Assembly: GCA_947058885.1 (NCBI GenBank)
Contig: CAMSIF010000007.1
Span: 1-44,440 of the forward strand
DNA from: an uncultured Clostridia bacterium
GTDB taxonomy: Bacteria; Bacillota; Clostridia; Oscillospirales; Oscillospiraceae
Direction: 5' to 3'
DNA: 44,440 bases
A program made the position numbers and the translations under genes. Below are positions 16,319-24,874 of this stretch, one piece after another; position 1 is the first letter of the stretch; every line of letters begins with the position of its first letter. The notes below the pieces were generated by a model, which was not told the origin of the DNA, ran no database searches, and saw only the letters and a program-made list of their open reading frames with translations.

Positions 16319-17677
16319 ATGTCCCTTGTTACCAAAGGCATCGGCCTTGCCAAAAAGGCCAAGCACCGCTTCCAGGATCAAATCCGGGAGCGCACGCCCG
16401 TCTACCTCTCACCGGTGCGCCGTATTGAGCGGGTGGCTACCCGGGAGAGAATCTGCGCTATGACCTTCGACGATGGTCCCTGCCGCCTTCCAGCAAACCC
16501 GGACCGTTTTCGCGGCAAGGCGCTGACACTGGTGCTGGCGGAAACCTTGGAGCGTTACGGGGCCAAGGGGACCTTTGACGTGGTGGGGGATACCTCCGCT
16601 AATTACCCGGACAAGGCGGGCAAGCATGGTTCCGCGTCCTGGGGGGGCGTGGCATACGACCACTACCCTGACTTTGGGAAAGACGATCAGGGGGGCGTGG
16701 TTCACTGCCCGGATTTGATTGCCCGGCTGCTGGCGGGAGGGCATGAGATTACCAGTCATACGTATTCCCACGTTCTTTTTGGCTGGAAGCCGCTGGTCTA
16801 CGGCAGGCGGAGATATTTGTCTGGCCTGGACCCAGTGGTGGAGGATTTGAAAAAGCTTCATCAGGCCATGGAGGAGGGCTGGGGCTATCCGGTGCGGCTG
16901 AGCCGTCCGCCCCACTACGTGGACGGTATCCGGGGGGGCTTCACCAGCTACGACGCTTACGCGCTGATGGGTTACCAGTATATGGCGGCCAGTTTTGACG
17001 GAGCGGGGTGGCTGCCGCTGGAGACCTATGAGGCGGAGGTGGAGGCCACCTGGCGGCCTATGGAGAAAATGCTGCTGGAGGACCCGGATGCTTTCTGCGG
17101 TCAGATTATTTTCCAGAAAGACGGTTTTAACATGGCGCGGCGGACTCCGGTGGCGGACGGACTGGACCGGCAGCTCCAGCTGTTGTCTGACCACGGTTAT
17201 AAGGTGACAACTGTTTCGGAGCTGCTGGAGAGGTCCCCCTTCCGGGACGCGCTGCCGGAGAGCGAAGCCGGGCAGGCCGCCCGGAAGCTGCTGAGCCGGG
17301 GCTGGTGCGTGGCTTATCAGGACAATACCCTGCGTCCGGACGCGCCGCTTACCCGGGGGGAGCTGGCGATGATGGCCTATGGGTGGGAAACGGTCCGGCG
17401 CCGCGTCGCGCTGATTCGTTCGGGGCGGGCCCCCTTCCGGGACATGGAACCCCGGCACCCCTATGCCGCTGCGGCCATGCAGGCGGTGGAGTCCGGGGCG
17501 ATGACCGCGGTAGACGGACGCTTCCGTCCGGACGACCCCGTAACAGCGGTGGAGCTGGCTCAGTTTTGCGCCACACGCCTGGGCCGGACGCCGCCCTTGG
17601 AGAATCGGGATGGACTGACGCATGGGGCGTTTTTCCGCACGGTGGAAAAACTGCTGGAGCAGCAGCCGGACGCTTGA
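16319..17677 (+). CDS. Polysaccharide deacetylase (NodB fold) with C-terminal SLH-like domain
   Basis: A 452-residue protein. The NodB motifs are TFDDGP (catalytic Asp and metal Asp, residues ~49-54), HEITSHTYSH (metal His pair, ~140), SRPPHY (~193) and SFDGAGW (~222). About 85 residues separate the first two, an unusually long insertion. Residues ~325-430 look like SLH repeats (YQDNTLRPDAPLTRGELAMM, FRDMEPRHPYAAAAMQAV, FRPDDPVTAVELAQF), which bind secondary wall polymers. I see no signal peptide, odd for a protein expected at the cell surface. CTAGGAGGTC before the ATG at 16319 fixes the start. It probably removes acetyl groups from a cell-wall glycan. Confidence 0.87.
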   Translation: MSLVTKGIGLAKKAKHRFQDQIRERTPVYLSPVRRIERVATRERICAMTFDDGPCRLPANPDRFRGKALTLVLAETLERYGAKGTFDVVGDTSANYPDKAGKHGSASWGGVAYDHYPDFGKDDQGGVVHCPDLIARLLAGGHEITSHTYSHVLFGWKPLVYGRRRYLSGLDPVVEDLKKLHQAMEEGWGYPVRLSRPPHYVDGIRGGFTSYDAYALMGYQYMAASFDGAGWLPLETYEAEVEATWRPMEKMLLEDPDAFCGQIIFQKDGFNMARRTPVADGLDRQLQLLSDHGYKVTTVSELLERSPFRDALPESEAGQAARKLLSRGWCVAYQDNTLRPDAPLTRGELAMMAYGWETVRRRVALIRSGRAPFRDMEPRHPYAAAAMQAVESGAMTAVDGRFRPDDPVTAVELAQFCATRLGRTPPLENRDGLTHGAFFRTVEKLLEQQPDA

Positions 17678-17702
17678 TTTTTTCTCCAGGAATTGGTATA
17701 AT
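17674..17702 (+). promoter_or_regulatory. Promoter of the stalk/PepSY protein gene
   Basis: TTGATT (17674-17679, overlapping the deacetylase stop), 17-nt spacer, extended -10 TGG then perfect TATAAT (17697-17702). Confidence 0.8.
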
Positions 17703-17738
17703 AACAATGCCATAAAATATGTGAAGGAGGATTTTCTT

Positions 17739-18794
17739 ATGGTTAAAACATTGGCAAAAAAATCTGCAAGACTGCTCTGCGCCGCGCTGCTCTGCTGTGT
17801 TCTGCTGGGAGCTGTTACCGGAACCGCCCGGGCGGTGTCATCGGTGACCGCCCAGCTGCGCCCTGATATAACGATTATTATTGATGGGACGCAGCGGGAC
17901 TTCTACAACGCCGGTGGACAGGAGGTCCACCCGATTCTCTACAATGGCACCACCTATCTGCCCGTCCGGGCTATCGGGGAGTTGATGGGCAAGAACGTGG
18001 ATTGGAACCAGTCCACCAAAACCGTCACCCTCAGCGGCGCACGGACCACCCCAGCTGCTGCGGGTACACCGGACACCTTCGCCAGGACGTCGGATGTAGC
18101 CGCTGAAATCCGGGACGACTTTACCGTTGTTGTGGACGGCGCAACCCGTTCCTTTGCCGACGCGGGCGGCAACCGGGTCTATCCTCTGCTCTACGCCGGG
18201 TCCACCTACCTGCCCATCCGGGCCATTGGCGAGCTGATGGGCAAGACGGTCTCCTGGGACGGCACAACGAAAACCGTTACCCTCGGCGAGAGCCTGGTCA
18301 CCGACGCGGACAGCTTCTCCGGCAATACGACCCCCGGTACGTCTGCCACCCCCGGCGGCGCGGTCTCCCTGGAGGACGCCAAGGCGGCGGCCCTGACCCA
18401 CGCCGGAGTAGCGGCCAGCGACGCAACCTTCACCAAGCAGAAGCTGGACCGCGACGATGGACGGACGATTTATGAAATTGAGTTCTACACCAGTACCGGC
18501 GCGGAGTATGAATATGATATTGACGCCGCTACGGGAAAGGTCCTTAAGTTTGAGAGCGACCAGGAGCATGCCGGGACCTCCGGCGGCGGCCTTATCACCC
18601 GCGAGCGGGCCCAGGAAATCGCGCTGGCTCTGGTCCCCGGCGCTACCGCCGCCAACATCACCAAGCTGGAGCTGGACCGGGACGGCGGACGGATGATTTA
18701 CGAGATTGAAATTTACTATAACTGGGTAGAGTACGAGTACGAAATCGACGCCGTCTCTGGAAATGTCCTCAAATCTGAAATGGACCGGGATTAG
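17739..18794 (+). CDS. Secreted protein with two copper-amine-oxidase stalk domains and two PepSY-like domains
   Basis: A 351-residue exported protein. Residues 1-31 are a signal peptide ending near TARA. Two tandem stalk domains follow (about 40-105 and 115-192), each with the YLPxRAIGELMGKxVxWxxxTKTVTL motif of the copper amine oxidase N-terminal domain, used in Firmicutes as a surface module. Two PepSY-like repeats come next (about 215-275 and 288-350), each with KLDRDxGRxIYEIE and YEYDIDAxTGxVLK cores. PepSY domains can inhibit proteases. The internal duplications suggest modular growth. It has its own promoter and GAAGGAGGA before the ATG. Its function at the surface is unknown. Confidence 0.85.
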   Translation: MVKTLAKKSARLLCAALLCCVLLGAVTGTARAVSSVTAQLRPDITIIIDGTQRDFYNAGGQEVHPILYNGTTYLPVRAIGELMGKNVDWNQSTKTVTLSGARTTPAAAGTPDTFARTSDVAAEIRDDFTVVVDGATRSFADAGGNRVYPLLYAGSTYLPIRAIGELMGKTVSWDGTTKTVTLGESLVTDADSFSGNTTPGTSATPGGAVSLEDAKAAALTHAGVAASDATFTKQKLDRDDGRTIYEIEFYTSTGAEYEYDIDAATGKVLKFESDQEHAGTSGGGLITRERAQEIALALVPGATAANITKLELDRDGGRMIYEIEIYYNWVEYEYEIDAVSGNVLKSEMDRD

Positions 18795-18815
18795 GTCCGC
18801 CCCTAAGATTCAGGT

Positions 18816-18847
18816 ACCGCCGTGCATCCCCTGGGGTGTGCGGCGGT
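18816..18847 (+). terminator. Terminator-like hairpin after the stalk protein gene
   Basis: ACCGCCG and CCCC pair with GGGG and CGGCGGT across a short loop; the T-rich start of repeat copy 2 follows directly. Confidence 0.6.
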
Positions 18848-18848
18848 C

Positions 18849-18887
18849 ATACTTTTTCTTTCAAGAAAAAGTATCAAAAAGAACTTT
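18849..18887. repeat. 39-bp palindromic repeat, copy 2 (inverted flank)
   Basis: The same 26-bp palindrome as copy 1 (18849-18874, again with centre TC), followed by CAAAAAGAACTTT (18875-18887), the reverse complement of the flank that precedes copy 1. Confidence 0.85.
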
Positions 18888-18974
18888 AACATCGCTCCGC
18901 GCTTCCCTGCGCAGCCCAGACCGCCGCACGGTTACGGCAGAGGAAGCGATTCAGCAATCAAGGAGGTCACCCAT

Positions 18975-20372
18975 ATGCAAAAGGACGTCATCATCATCGG
19001 CGCAGGCCCCGCAGGCATCTTCACCGCTCTGGAAATGCTGAAAAAAGGCAGCAGGCAGAGAATACTCATTGTAGAAAAAGGCCGCGCCGTGGAGGACCGC
19101 CACTGCCCCAAGGACAAAACCGGCCGCTGCGTAGGCTGTAAGCCCTACTGCCACATCACAACCGGCTTCTCCGGAGCCGGCGCCTTCTCCGATGGCAAAC
19201 TCTCCCTCAGCAGTGACGTGGGCGGAGACCTGCCCAACCTCATCACGCCGGAAAAGGCACAGGAAACCATCCGCTACACCGACAAAATTTACCTGGAGTT
19301 CGGCGCGGACCCCCACGTGGAGGGCCTGGGCAACACCGAGGAGGTAAAGGAAATCCGTAAGCGGGCCATCCAAGCGGGCCTGCGGCTGGTGGACTGCCCA
19401 ATCCGCCACCTGGGTACGGAAAAAGCCCAGGACCTGTACTACGCCATTGAACAATATCTGCTGCAAAACGGCGTGGAAATGCTCTTTGGCTACGAGTGCC
19501 GGGACCTGATTTTGGAAAACGGCGTCTGCCGGGGCGTTCGCGCCGGCAACGGCAGAGAGGAGCTGGAGATTTTCGGGAAACACACCGTCATCGCCACCGG
19601 ACGCCGGGGAGCGGACTGGTTAGAAAACCTCTGCGCTGGTTACAATATCGCCCACCAGCCCGGTACTGTGGATATCGGCGTGCGGGTAGAAGTGCGCAGC
19701 GAGGTGATGGAGACCGTAAACCGCGTATTATATGAATCCAAGCTGGTAGGCTACCCCAGGCCTTTTAAAAACAAGGTTCGCACGTTCTGCCAGAACCCCG
19801 GCGGCTTTGTCAGCCAGGAAAACTACGATAACGACCTCGCCGTGGTCAACGGCCACAGCTACAAGGAGCTTAAAAGCGACAACACCAATTTGGCCATTTT
19901 GTGCAGCCACAACTTCTCTCAGCCCTTCAACCAGCCCATTGCCTACGCCCAGAAAGTCGGCGAACTGACCAATATGCTGGGCGCGGGCCATATTATGGTC
20001 CAGCGGTTCGGGGATATTCTGGACGGCAAGCGCACCTGGCAGAAGGAGCTGGCCTTCTCCAATGTACGCCCCACCCTGCCCGACGCCGTGGCCGGGGACA
20101 TTACGGCCGCCATGCCCTATCGGGCCATGATAAATATTATCAATTTTATCCAGGCCATGGACCAGGTGGTGCCGGGATTCGCCTCCACGGAGACGCTGCT
20201 CTACTCCCCGGAATTGAAGTTCTACTCCAACCGGGTAAAAATGGACGAGGATTTCAACACCAGCGTGGAGGGCCTTTACTGCCTGGGCGACTCCAGCGGC
20301 TGGACCAGAGGTCTGATGATGGCCTCTGTCATGGGCGTGCTCATGGGGCGGCGTCTGGCGGAGGAGGGTTAG
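18975..20372 (+). CDS. Uncharacterised FAD-dependent dehydrogenase
   Basis: A 465-residue flavoprotein. Residues 1-35 form the dinucleotide-binding fold (DVIIIGAGPAGIFTALEML) with an acidic strand end (VEKG). A Cys-rich stretch, CPKDKTGRCVGCKPYCHI (~45-62), may bind metal or take part in redox chemistry. TVIATGRRG (~208) and the closing YCLGDSSGWTRGLMMASVMG are the second flavin-fold motifs. It belongs to the conserved family often annotated as NAD(FAD)-utilising dehydrogenase, whose reaction is not established. AAGGAGGT before the ATG at 18975 sets the start; the frame upstream runs through the repeat and is not used. The next gene begins at the following base. Confidence 0.9.
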   Translation: MQKDVIIIGAGPAGIFTALEMLKKGSRQRILIVEKGRAVEDRHCPKDKTGRCVGCKPYCHITTGFSGAGAFSDGKLSLSSDVGGDLPNLITPEKAQETIRYTDKIYLEFGADPHVEGLGNTEEVKEIRKRAIQAGLRLVDCPIRHLGTEKAQDLYYAIEQYLLQNGVEMLFGYECRDLILENGVCRGVRAGNGREELEIFGKHTVIATGRRGADWLENLCAGYNIAHQPGTVDIGVRVEVRSEVMETVNRVLYESKLVGYPRPFKNKVRTFCQNPGGFVSQENYDNDLAVVNGHSYKELKSDNTNLAILCSHNFSQPFNQPIAYAQKVGELTNMLGAGHIMVQRFGDILDGKRTWQKELAFSNVRPTLPDAVAGDITAAMPYRAMINIINFIQAMDQVVPGFASTETLLYSPELKFYSNRVKMDEDFNTSVEGLYCLGDSSGWTRGLMMASVMGVLMGRRLAEEG

Positions 20373-21563
20373 GTGGCGGCTTCTAAGTTCACCGGGGCCC
20401 TCATCCGGCGGGAACGCCTGCGGCAAAACTTCTCCCAGGACGGCCTGTGCCAGGGCATCTGTACGGTAAGCTACCTGAGTAAAATCGAGCAGGGAAAAGC
20501 GGAGGCGGGCAGTGACATCCTCCAGCCGCTTCTGAGCCGCCTGGGCATCACGTATGAGACGGACACGGATTTTCTGGCCTGGGCTGGGAAGACCATCGAG
20601 TCCCTCTACGAAAACCTGTACGCGGGCCGGGGCGGAACACAGGAGGCGCACGCTGGAGAAGACCCCTTCCTGGACCGGCGGGACCGCCTCCTGGCCTCCC
20701 CCTACATGCTGGACGTATTACTGCTGGAACGGGCCTTCCTCCCCGAGGGGCCGCTCCCGGAGCTGAAGGAATTTACCGCCTGCATGGACCGGCGGCAGTA
20801 TGAAATTTATCTGCTGCTGCAAATGCGGGCGGGCCGGGAGGGGGCGGCGGAAGAGCTGCTGCGGCTGAACCCCTGCGGCTTTTTCACCTGCCAGACGGGG
20901 ATTCTCCGCTACCGGGAGGGACGGTATCTGGAGGCGGCGGAGCTGCTGGGCCGGGCCTATGATCTGGCCGCCCGGGAGGGTCATATATACCTGATGATTC
21001 TGGCGAAGCTGTTTTTGGGCAACTGCTGCTCTGACGGCGGGCAATTGGAACTGATGCTGGAGCATTTTAAGGTGGTCCGGCGGCTGGCGCAGGTCCTCCC
21101 GGATGCGGAACAGTGGCTCTCGGACATCAACTACAATACTGCCAGTACTTACCTGGAGTGGAACCGTCCGGCGGAGGCGCTGGCCCTTCTGCAAAGCGCG
21201 GGACGCCAGGGCGCCCTCTATTTCCACAAGCTTGCTGTCGCACTCGAGAAATTGGGCAGGCCGGAGGAGGCTCTGGAGGCTGTGGCGCGGGGCCGTGCCG
21301 CTCAGACAGCGGAAGTCGCGGCAGAGGCGGTGACAGAGATGCTGGACCTGGTGGAATACCGCCTGCGGCATCCGGACTATCTCCGGGACGGAACCTACGC
21401 CGCCCTCCTGGAGACCGCCTTCGCCAGGTTCCGCCGGGAACTGCCTCAGGGGTTTATCCGCTTCCATTTGCCCTACATGCTGGAGGTGCTGGAGGCGGAG
21501 CGGCGGTATAAGGAAGCTTACCGTTTGTCGGAGGAATTTTCCTGGGTGTTGAAAAAAGAATAG
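20373..21563 (+). CDS. XRE-family regulator with TPR-like helical domain
   Basis: A 396-residue protein. Residues ~6-65 are an XRE/Cro helix-turn-helix (ALIRRERLRQNFSQDGLCQG then VSYLSKIEQGKAEAG). The rest is a superhelix of TPR-like repeats (for example ILRYREGRYLEAAELLGRAY and ALYFHKLAVALEKLGRPEEA). This architecture is shared with peptide-responsive Rgg/PlcR-type regulators. The GTG start immediately follows the TAG stop of the dehydrogenase gene, with GAGGAGGG as ribosome binding site inside that gene, so the two are coupled. Its target and ligand are unknown; no signal-peptide gene is seen alongside. Confidence 0.88.
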   Translation: MAASKFTGALIRRERLRQNFSQDGLCQGICTVSYLSKIEQGKAEAGSDILQPLLSRLGITYETDTDFLAWAGKTIESLYENLYAGRGGTQEAHAGEDPFLDRRDRLLASPYMLDVLLLERAFLPEGPLPELKEFTACMDRRQYEIYLLLQMRAGREGAAEELLRLNPCGFFTCQTGILRYREGRYLEAAELLGRAYDLAAREGHIYLMILAKLFLGNCCSDGGQLELMLEHFKVVRRLAQVLPDAEQWLSDINYNTASTYLEWNRPAEALALLQSAGRQGALYFHKLAVALEKLGRPEEALEAVARGRAAQTAEVAAEAVTEMLDLVEYRLRHPDYLRDGTYAALLETAFARFRRELPQGFIRFHLPYMLEVLEAERRYKEAYRLSEEFSWVLKKE

Positions 21564-21568
21564 CGTAA

Positions 21569-21617
21569 ACGGCAGTTTTGAGGACATATTTTCTCAAAAT
21601 TGCCGTCTTTTCTTTCT
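21569..21617 (+). terminator. Terminator after the XRE regulator
   Basis: ACGGCaGTTTTGAG pairs with CTCAAAAtTGCCGT, followed by the T-rich tract CTTTTCTTTCTT. Confidence 0.85.
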
Positions 21618-21664
21618 TGAATTTATATGGTAGAATGGTTTTAGAAACAAAAGGAGGTTTTCCC

Positions 21665-22891
21665 ATGAAGAAGAAAACTCTCTGGAGCCGGAACTTTACC
21701 ATTATCACCCTTGGCACTGTTATCAGCGCTATTGGCGGTGTGGCTATGGGCTTCGCGCTGGGGTTCGTGGTATTTGACAACACGGGCAGTACCCTGCTGA
21801 CCGCCGTTTTCAGCGCGGTATCCCTGCTGCCCCGGGCGGTTCTGCCGGTGCTGGTCTCCCCCTACCTGGATAATTTCCGGCGTAAACCGGTGGTGGTGGG
21901 GCTGGACTATCTGCTGGGGGGCGTCACACTCCTTTTCGGCTGGTATTTGCTGCACCATTCTTTCAGCCTGCCGCTGTATCTGCTATTCTGTCTGGTGATG
22001 AACACCATTGGAGCCGTCTACGGGCTGGCTTACCATAGCCTCTACCCGAACCTGATTCCCGAGGGCTTCTCGCAGAAGGGCTACACCATCTCCGGAATGC
22101 TCTACCCCACAGTCACCATGATTATGACGCCGGTGGTGAGCATCCTGTACACAAAATGGGGACTGGGACCCATCTGTCTGGCGGAGGGGTGCCTTCTGCT
22201 TCTGGCGGCTACGGTGGAGACCCAAATCAAGGTAGAGGAGCGGACCCAAAAAGGACAGGGGTTTTCCTTCCGGGCCTACATACAGGATTTCAAGGACGGT
22301 TTCGCGTACCTGAAAAAGGAGAAAGGCCTTCTGCGTATCTACGCCTACATGCCTATCGCCCAGGGGGCCAGCGAAGCGACAGAACCCCTTTTCCGGGCGT
22401 GGTTCCGCACCGCGCCGGGCATGGATATTACCATGTACGCCCTCTTCACTACCGCCCAGTTTATCGGACGCACCATCGGCGGCATAGTCCACTACAAGTT
22501 TGATATTCCGCCGCAGAAACGGTTTTCCCTGGCCTATCTGGTGTATATTACTTACGCCGCTATGGATACGATTCTGCTGTGGCTGGGGTTCCCGCTGATG
22601 ATGGTCAACCGGGCGGTCTGCGGCTTCCTGGGTATCAACAGCGCGACCCTGCGGGAGAGCAGTGTGCAGAATTACCTGCCCGACCATATGCGCGCCAAAA
22701 TCAACGCAGTCTCCGAGACGCTGTTTGCCATAGTGCCCTCCGTGATGACGCTGGCGGTGGGGGCTTTGGGGGAGGTCATGGACTACCGGCTGTGCGTGAC
22801 GCTGGTGAGCGCTGCCCAGATGCTGCCCTGTTACCTTATCATGTGGCGGGGCAGGGAGGACGTAAAAAAGGTCTACAACCAAACTTACTAA
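21665..22891 (+). CDS. Major facilitator superfamily transporter
   Basis: A 408-residue membrane protein with about 12 hydrophobic helices in two halves, starting at NFTIITLGTVISAIGGVAMG. The loop after helix 2 contains SPYLDNFRRKPVVVGLDYLL, an MFS motif A-like segment. A long cytoplasmic loop follows helix 6 (EERTQKGQGF...AYLKKEKGLL). It resembles drug/metabolite efflux members; the substrate is unknown. AAAAGGAGG before the ATG at 21665 fixes the start. A weak -35 (TTTTCT) with an extended -10 (TGG then TAGAAT) lies about 30 nt upstream. Confidence 0.9.
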   Translation: MKKKTLWSRNFTIITLGTVISAIGGVAMGFALGFVVFDNTGSTLLTAVFSAVSLLPRAVLPVLVSPYLDNFRRKPVVVGLDYLLGGVTLLFGWYLLHHSFSLPLYLLFCLVMNTIGAVYGLAYHSLYPNLIPEGFSQKGYTISGMLYPTVTMIMTPVVSILYTKWGLGPICLAEGCLLLLAATVETQIKVEERTQKGQGFSFRAYIQDFKDGFAYLKKEKGLLRIYAYMPIAQGASEATEPLFRAWFRTAPGMDITMYALFTTAQFIGRTIGGIVHYKFDIPPQKRFSLAYLVYITYAAMDTILLWLGFPLMMVNRAVCGFLGINSATLRESSVQNYLPDHMRAKINAVSETLFAIVPSVMTLAVGALGEVMDYRLCVTLVSAAQMLPCYLIMWRGREDVKKVYNQTY

Positions 22892-22901
22892 TTCTCTCAA
22901 T

Positions 22902-22950
22902 CCAAAAGGGGACGCCTCTGTCCAGCCGGACAGGGCGTCCCCGCTCTATT
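22902..22950. terminator. Bidirectional terminator between MFS and membrane protein genes
   Basis: GGGGACGCC-GTCC with GGAC-GGCGTCCCC (22908-22942) is flanked by AAAA on the left and a T-rich tract on the right, serving the two convergent genes. Confidence 0.8.
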
Positions 22951-23730
22951 TTATGCCAGAGGTTCCGTCTCATCAGACTCCTCCTCTTCCAGGAGGGCCT
23001 CATCCCGCCGCAGCAGAAGGAAAACTGTCAGTACCAGAGCGCAGCCCGCGAAGAGCAGCGTCCGGCCCAGACCGCCGCTGCCGGCAAGGGCCGTCAGACA
23101 CAGCAGCACCGCCATATCCCCCGTAAAAACAAAGGCCCGGGGACTGCCCTCCTTCCGCAGAAACCCTGACAGCTGGGAGAACGCGTAGGCCGTCATGGCG
23201 GAGGCCAGCACGGGAATATAAAACCGTGCCAGCACCGGGTCGCTCTCCGCCGGGAGATACACGGCGAGGACAAAAACCACGCTGAAGAACAGAGCCGGAA
23301 GCATCATGCTTACTGCGGGCTCTTCCCCTGCCCGGAATTTTTTGAACAGCAGCAGAAGTCCCGCGCCTGCCGCCGCCGCCAGTACGCCCGCCGCGATACC
23401 GGCAATCTCACGCTGAGGCAGGGCCGTGACCGCCAGCAGCACGCCGCCGCACGCCAGCAGCAGACTTCCGGCGGCGGCCAGACTGGTCTCCTTCTCCGGC
23501 GGGGCGAACTGGCAGGCAAAAGAGGTCTTGGTCTTCGGCAGGCGCAGAAACAGGACCAGCTCCGCTATGGCGCACAGAACCAGTCCGGCCACCAGCAGCG
23601 TCCCCGGCAGGCACGGCAGGGATAAGCCGGTAGCCGGATCGAAGCCGGTCCGGTTCTGGACCAGCCGCAGAAGGAACAGCACCAGCCCCATACACCACAG
23701 CCGGCCTGCCCGTAAGAAGAATCTTTTCAT
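22951..23730 (-). CDS. Hypothetical multi-pass membrane protein
   Basis: A 259-residue protein with about seven hydrophobic segments (for example LWCMGLVLFLLRLV, TLLVAGLVLCAIAELVLFL, ALFFSVVFVLAVYL, TLLFAGCALVLTVFLLL) and an acidic C-terminus (EALLEEEESDETEP). No catalytic motif or family is recognisable. The ATG at 23730 with AAAGGTG upstream is preferred over in-frame codons further up, which would add non-hydrophobic sequence. It is divergent from spoIID and shares its 118-nt intergenic region. Confidence 0.75.
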   Translation of the reverse strand: MKRFFLRAGRLWCMGLVLFLLRLVQNRTGFDPATGLSLPCLPGTLLVAGLVLCAIAELVLFLRLPKTKTSFACQFAPPEKETSLAAAGSLLLACGGVLLAVTALPQREIAGIAAGVLAAAAGAGLLLLFKKFRAGEEPAVSMMLPALFFSVVFVLAVYLPAESDPVLARFYIPVLASAMTAYAFSQLSGFLRKEGSPRAFVFTGDMAVLLCLTALAGSGGLGRTLLFAGCALVLTVFLLLRRDEALLEEEESDETEPLA

Positions 23731-23795
23731 AAACCAAACACCTTTCAAGGGAAATTTTATCCCATGCAGTATAGCACAACCCGGCGCGTTTGTCA

Positions 23796-23824
23796 TCATT
23801 TTTTGGACAAGCGCCGCATATGTT
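23796..23824 (+). promoter_or_regulatory. Candidate sigma-E (mother-cell) promoter of spoIID
   Basis: TCATTTT (23796-23802) matches 6/7 of the sigma-E -35 consensus KMATATT. After exactly 14 nt comes CATATGTT (23817-23824), close to the CATACA-T -10. The ATG follows 25 nt later. Confidence 0.55.
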
Positions 23825-23848
23825 ATTCCGGAAGGAGAGGACGCGCAA

Positions 23849-24874
23849 ATGGGAAAGCATGTGGGAATATCACTGATTTTAATTTTCCTGATTTTTTTTC
23901 TGCCTTGGCTTTGGGGGGAGGCGTCCCCGGCCGCGCCGGACCCGTCTCCGCCAGACCAGGATGAGGAGAGCCTCCCGCCGGACCAGCCGGACCCCAGCCC
24001 GCCGGAGAATGCCGGGTTGGATAAGGGACTGTCCCTGAACGTATTGGTTGGGGGAGAATTGCAGCAGATGGATATGGAGACCTATCTTTTGGGTGTGGTA
24101 CGGGCGGAGATGCCAGCTTCCTTTGAGGAGGAGGCCCTTAAGGCCCAGTCGGCGGCGGCCCGGACATATACTATTTACAAAAAAATAAACGGCGGCAGCG
24201 CAAACCACCCCGAAGCCGATGCCTGCGACGACATCTCCTGCTGTCAGGCCTACAAGACCTACGAGGAGGCCGCAGCGGGCTGGGGGGCGGACGCCGCCGC
24301 CTTTGAGGCGAAAATCCGCAGGGCCGTGGAGGCCACAGACGGAGACTGCATTTTATACGAGGGAACGCCGGTGCTGGCGGTATTTCACTCCTCCTCCGCC
24401 GGAACCACCCAGGACGCCGCCGCCGTGTGGAGCGGAAGCCTGCCCTATCTCCAGAGCGTGGAGACCCCGGAAAACGAGGAGAGCGTACCGAACTACCGCT
24501 CCAACGCGGTCTTCTCCGCCGGAGAGCTGAAAAGTATTCTCCAGACCGCGCTGCCGGAAGCGGATTTGAGCCTGAGCCCCTCCAACTGGTTTACCAATAT
24601 CCATCAACAGCCCAACGGCACGGTTACCGCGCTGACGGTGGGCGGCGTAGAGGTGGGCGGCAATCAGCTGAGGACCATTCTGGACCTGCGCAGCGCGTGC
24701 TTCACGATTTCCTTTGAGGAGGAATCGGTGGTCTTTTCCGTCACCGGCTACGGCCATGGCGTGGGGATGAGCCAATACGGGGCCAACGTTCTGGCTTCCG
24801 AAGGGATGACATACAAGGATATCCTGACCTGGTACTACAGCGGGACCACGGTGGAGCCATACCAGCTTCCGTGA
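23849..24874 (+). CDS. spoIID: Stage II sporulation protein D (SpoIID) homologue
   Basis: A 341-residue membrane-anchored protein. Residues 5-23 are an N-terminal transmembrane anchor (ISLILIFLIFFLPWLWG), followed by a Pro/Asp-rich linker and the SpoIID domain: VVRAEMPASFEEEALKAQSA (with the catalytic-type Glu), AARTYTIYK, FHSSSAGTTQDA and the closing GYGHGVGMSQYGAN. SpoIID is a lytic transglycosylase that trims peptidoglycan with SpoIIP and SpoIIM during engulfment. GGAAGGAGAGG before the ATG at 23849 sets the start. It is the clearest evidence that the organism makes endospores. spoIIP and spoIIM are not in the window. Confidence 0.93.
   Translation: MGKHVGISLILIFLIFFLPWLWGEASPAAPDPSPPDQDEESLPPDQPDPSPPENAGLDKGLSLNVLVGGELQQMDMETYLLGVVRAEMPASFEEEALKAQSAAARTYTIYKKINGGSANHPEADACDDISCCQAYKTYEEAAAGWGADAAAFEAKIRRAVEATDGDCILYEGTPVLAVFHSSSAGTTQDAAAVWSGSLPYLQSVETPENEESVPNYRSNAVFSAGELKSILQTALPEADLSLSPSNWFTNIHQQPNGTVTALTVGGVEVGGNQLRTILDLRSACFTISFEEESVVFSVTGYGHGVGMSQYGANVLASEGMTYKDILTWYYSGTTVEPYQLP

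Noticed and set aside
16242-18887. An insertion sequence or composite transposon bounded by the 39-bp repeats
   Set aside because: No transposase or recombinase lies between them, and I saw no target-site duplication. Only a repeat pair is supported.
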